Source: JBGPTK01 sp041497605
GTDB lineage: Bacteria > Acidobacteriota > Terriglobia > Acidiferrales > UBA7541
Assembly: GCA_041497605.1 (NCBI GenBank)
Contig: JBGQGW010000179.1
Span: 1-8,340, forward strand
Direction: 5' to 3'
DNA: 8,340 nt
Shown: piece by piece, positions 5,720-8,340 of the stretch
Layout: the number at the start of each line of letters is the position of its first letter
Position numbering within the stretch: position 1 is the stretch's first letter
The notes under the pieces: model-generated
Databases searched by the model: none
The model's input: the letters and a program-made list of their open reading frames with translations, nothing else
Told to the model about the DNA's origin: nothing
Position numbers and translations under genes: made by a program

Positions 5720-8164
5720 CTAGAACAAGCTTGCTGGGTCTACGTCCACCAGGACTGCATTTTCCGGAATTTCTTTGGCGGCGCAGAATTCCATGCAGGC
5801 TGTTAGTGTTTGGGTGAGTAAAGAGCGCTTGGGCGTCTTGAGCAGGAATTGGAAACGGTATTCGCGCCGCAAGCGGGAAAGCGGCGCGGCAGCCGGTCCC
5901 AACACTTTCAGTCCCTTTTCTTCGCGCGGTGCAAAAAACCCGTGCAGCGCGCGCGACCAGCGAATGGCGTTTTCGATTTTCTTGTCGCGCACCAGCACAT
6001 TGGCGAGCGCCGTAAACGGCGGGTAGTGCAACATCCGGCGGAAGTAGAGTTCCTTTTCGAAAAACGCCGGATAATCCTGCCGCGCGGCAAGCTGAATCGC
6101 GTAGTGATCGGGAGTGTACGTTTCCACGAACACTTCGCCCGCGAGCGTGCCGCGCCCGGCGCGCCCGGCAACCTGAGTCAGCAACTGAAACGTGCGTTCG
6201 GCGGCGCGAAAATCGGGACGGCTGAGCGCGAGGTCTGCGGCAACGACGCCGACCAGCGTGACGCGCTGAAAATCGTGCCCCTTGGCCACCATCTGCGTGC
6301 CCACCAGAATGTCGAGCATGCCGGAAGCGAAGGCGCCGAGCACTTGCTGAAATTCGCGCTTGGTTCGAACGGTATCGCGATCGAGACGGCCGATGCGCGC
6401 CTTGGGAAAATGCTCGCTTAGATATTCTTCCACTCGCTCGGCGCCATCACCGAAGAAATAAACATATTGCGACTGGCACTTGGGGCAGGATTTCGGAACG
6501 CGAATCGAATAGCCGCAATAGTGGCAGACGAGGCGGTCTCGGCCCTTGTGATAGGTGAGAGAGATGCTGCAATTTTCGCACTGCACGGATGCCCCGCAAC
6601 TCCGGCAAATCAGGAACCACGAGTAGCCGCGGCGGTTAATCAAGATCAGCGCCTGAGTGCCCTCCGCGAGCCGGGCCGCGATGGCGGCGCGCAATGCCTC
6701 TGAAATCGGAACGGCGCGGCCCGTGTGGCGGAAGTCCTCGCGCATGTCAACGATCTTCACGGGCGCCATGGGGCGATTTTCAACGCGAGTGCGCAGCTCG
6801 AGCAGCCGGTATTTCCCGATCCGCGCGTGGTGAAAACTTTCCATCGACGGAGTCGCCGACCCGAGCAATGCCACGGCCCCCTCGAGCTTCGCGCGCATGA
6901 TTGCCGTGTCGCGGCCGTGATAGCGCGGCGTTTCTTCCTGCTTGTAACTGGCCTCCTGTTCCTCATCGACGATAATCAAGCCGAGATTTTCGAGCGGCGC
7001 GAAAATGGCCGAGCGCGTTCCCACCACCACTTGCGCTTCTCCCCGTCTGGCGCGCCACCACTCCCGCGCGCGTTCAATTTCCGGCAGGCCGCTGTGCAAT
7101 ACCGCGACGCCGCCGCCGAACCGCGCCCGCACCAGCCGGCTCATCCAGAGCGTGAGAGCAATCTCCGGAACCAGAACCAAAGCGGTGCGCGCTTGCGCGA
7201 GCGCCGCTTCGATCGCCGCAAGATAGACCTCAGTTTTGCCGCTGCCGGTGACCCCGCTCAAAAGTCCAACCGTAAACGCGCGCGCGTCCAGCCAACCGCG
7301 AATTTCGTCCACGGCAGCGCGCTGCTCGGCGTTCAGCACATTACTCGGGGGAATGAAGCCGGTGTCCCAGGGATCTTCTTCCACGGTGAGAGGCTCTTCC
7401 CAGGCAAGCAGCTTGCCTTGTTTCTCGAGCCGCGCTACTAGCGCCCGGGATACTTCCGCTTTTGCGAGCAATTGCGGCAAAGGCAGGGGCCCGCGCGTCG
7501 CGGTCAAAATTTCGCGGACTTTTTCTTCGCCCGCCCGGCCAGTTCCGGAAGACGCAGGCTCTGCCGCCGGATTCCAGGCCAGGATTTTTTGCATGCGCGT
7601 CTTGCGGTGACGCGTGATTTCCCGCGCTTCAATCGAGCCGCGCCGCACCAATCGCTCCGCGGCAGCTTCGGCACCGGGAAGTTTTCGCAGACGCCCGCTG
7701 GAGATCCAATCCTCTTCCACTTCGAGGAGTTGGAGGAGCGCCAACTCGCCAATTTCCTGTTCTGTCCGGCTGCCGTGAGAGGCGAGCTCATTGAGGGTGA
7801 CGCGGCCGGCATCGGTGATGCGCAGTTCGCGCTCGTGCCGGACGTCCACGGAGGGCGGCAGCATGGAGCGAAAAGTATCGCCTACCGGAGCGACGTAATA
7901 ACTGCTAATCCATCGGCCGAGTTCGACGAGGCGCGGCGGAAGCGCGGGAAAAGGGTCGAGCACTTCGACGATTTCCTTAATCCGCGAAACTTCGGGCTTT
8001 TGCCCGGTGATTGCGAGTCCGACGCCTACCATCGCGCGATTACGAAATGGGACCACGACGCGCCGCCCGATCAGGTCCGCCGAAGCGAGCGCAGGCGGAA
8101 CGGCGTAGGTAAACGTGGATCGCAGTGGCACGGGAAGCGCGACTTCGCAGAAAATGTCGGCCAT
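5720..8164 (-). CDS. priA: Primosomal protein N' (replication restart helicase PriA)
   Basis: The 814-residue product is PriA, the 3'-to-5' superfamily 2 helicase that recognises stalled forks and reloads the replisome. The N-terminal 3'-end-binding domain spans about residues 1-105. A long winged-helix region extends to about 270. The helicase core follows, with Walker A GVTGSGKT (304-311), the Walker B motif DEEQ (400-403; many PriAs have DEEH), GSATPS (435-440), and motifs V and VI at about 618-672 (VGTQMVAKGHDF, QVAGRAGRG). Eight cysteines at 520, 523, 529, 532, 547, 550, 560 and 563 have exactly the spacing of the two zinc sites of E. coli PriA. The protein is about 80 residues longer than E. 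coli PriA, all of it before the helicase core, as in the long Bacillus-type enzymes. ATG 8164 begins the typical MADIFCEVALPVPL; the frame is open to 8260 but the upstream residues are low-complexity and would overlap the transporter gene. Confidence 0.97.
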   Translation of the reverse strand: MADIFCEVALPVPLRSTFTYAVPPALASADLIGRRVVVPFRNRAMVGVGLAITGQKPEVSRIKEIVEVLDPFPALPPRLVELGRWISSYYVAPVGDTFRSMLPPSVDVRHERELRITDAGRVTLNELASHGSRTEQEIGELALLQLLEVEEDWISSGRLRKLPGAEAAAERLVRRGSIEAREITRHRKTRMQKILAWNPAAEPASSGTGRAGEEKVREILTATRGPLPLPQLLAKAEVSRALVARLEKQGKLLAWEEPLTVEEDPWDTGFIPPSNVLNAEQRAAVDEIRGWLDARAFTVGLLSGVTGSGKTEVYLAAIEAALAQARTALVLVPEIALTLWMSRLVRARFGGGVAVLHSGLPEIERAREWWRARRGEAQVVVGTRSAIFAPLENLGLIIVDEEQEASYKQEETPRYHGRDTAIMRAKLEGAVALLGSATPSMESFHHARIGKYRLLELRTRVENRPMAPVKIVDMREDFRHTGRAVPISEALRAAIAARLAEGTQALILINRRGYSWFLICRSCGASVQCENCSISLTYHKGRDRLVCHYCGYSIRVPKSCPKCQSQYVYFFGDGAERVEEYLSEHFPKARIGRLDRDTVRTKREFQQVLGAFASGMLDILVGTQMVAKGHDFQRVTLVGVVAADLALSRPDFRAAERTFQLLTQVAGRAGRGTLAGEVFVETYTPDHYAIQLAARQDYPAFFEKELYFRRMLHYPPFTALANVLVRDKKIENAIRWSRALHGFFAPREEKGLKVLGPAAAPLSRLRREYRFQFLLKTPKRSLLTQTLTACMEFCAAKEIPENAVLVDVDPASLF

Positions 8165-8174
8165 GGGTTCGACT

Positions 8175-8204
8175 AGTGTATCAGCATGACGCGAACCCAG
8201 TGAA
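8175..8204 (-). promoter_or_regulatory. Possible extended -10 promoter of priA
   Basis: On the - strand TGATACACT carries a TGn extension followed by TACACT (8180-8175). It lies 18 bases after TTCACT (8204-8199). Both hexamers match consensus at 4 of 6 positions. Transcription would start near 8168, leaving only a few bases before ATG 8164, and no Shine-Dalgarno sequence is visible. The alternative is cotranscription with the upstream EamA gene, whose stop is 55 bases away. Confidence 0.35.
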
Positions 8205-8219
8205 TTTGAGGAACACCTG

Positions 8220-8340
8220 CTAGGCGCTGAGGAAGGCGATGCCTGCAAAGATGAGGACAATGCCGAGCCACTGGCTCCATTCGAGTTTTTCGCGGAGGAA
8301 GACGGCGGCGAGCAGCACGGTTACCGCGCCATAGAGCGAG
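8220..8340 (-). CDS. EamA/DMT-superfamily transporter, C-terminal end (5' part outside window)
   Basis: The - strand frame running from the window edge to TAG at 8222-8220 gives the last 39 residues of a membrane protein. The pattern SLYGAVTVLLAAVFLREKLE, then WSQWLGIVLIFAGIAFLSA, is characteristic of the last two segments of EamA (drug/metabolite transporter) proteins. In that family a short LxEkl..xqxxG turn joins the final helices. The protein ends one residue after the last hydrophobic helix. Family members export or import metabolites, and the substrate cannot be inferred from this end. The gene lies 55 bases upstream of priA on the same strand and may be cotranscribed with it. The short length limits certainty, but the motif is distinctive. 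Confidence 0.8.
   Translation of the reverse strand, partial: SLYGAVTVLLAAVFLREKLEWSQWLGIVLIFAGIAFLSA

Noticed and set aside
5849..8176. Several long + strand open frames antisense to priA (for example 5849-6421, 6725-7441, 7472-8176)
   Set aside because: They lie inside the priA coding region, which shows all expected motifs. The translated frames are Arg/Ala-rich and resemble no family.
1..8340. CRISPR arrays, tRNA or rRNA genes, insertion sequences, toxin-antitoxin or defence modules
   Set aside because: No direct-repeat arrays, no tRNA-like cloverleaf, no transposase-like protein and no paired small genes were seen. All substantial genes belong to familiar housekeeping or metabolic families.

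Overview
The window is ordinary bacterial chromosome. GC content looks high (around 60% by eye) and the genes are densely packed on both strands. No mobile element, CRISPR array, rRNA or tRNA is visible. The protein styles (a short dCTP deaminase of the KSTYARCG type, an HU/IHF-like protein, a long PriA, Shine-Dalgarno-led starts) and the gene mix suggest a soil-type bacterium, perhaps Acidobacteriota. That assignment is inference, because nothing in the window is diagnostic of a phylum.

Layout. Positions 1-1764 hold three genes on the + strand: the end of a pirin-family gene, a DoxX-family membrane protein, and an NmrA-like NAD(P)-binding protein. They look like one redox or stress-response transcription unit. 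A short stretch at 1813-1918 resembles the start of a nitroreductase that has been truncated and frameshifted. On the - strand, 1970-2524 encodes dCTP deaminase. It is divergent from an HU/IHF-family gene at 2738-3004, and the predicted promoters of the two genes share almost the same -35 bases. The HU gene has a leader of about 100 nt with two hairpins. Next on the + strand come a site-2-protease-type membrane metalloprotease (3167-4201) and an APC-superfamily amino acid transporter (4361-5683) with a clear promoter of its own. The - strand then carries the replication-restart helicase priA (5720-8164), convergent with the transporter. Upstream of priA is the end of an EamA/DMT-family transporter (8220-8340, cut by the window edge).

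Functionally the genes fall into small unrelated groups: redox/electrophile handling (pirin, DoxX, NmrA, nitroreductase remnant), nucleotide supply and chromosome maintenance (dcd, HU, priA), and membrane transport or proteolysis (M50 protease, APC and EamA transporters). I did not find a convincing new biological system. The most interesting points are regulatory: the overlapping divergent dcd/HU promoters, the structured HU leader, and the possible decayed nitroreductase gene.
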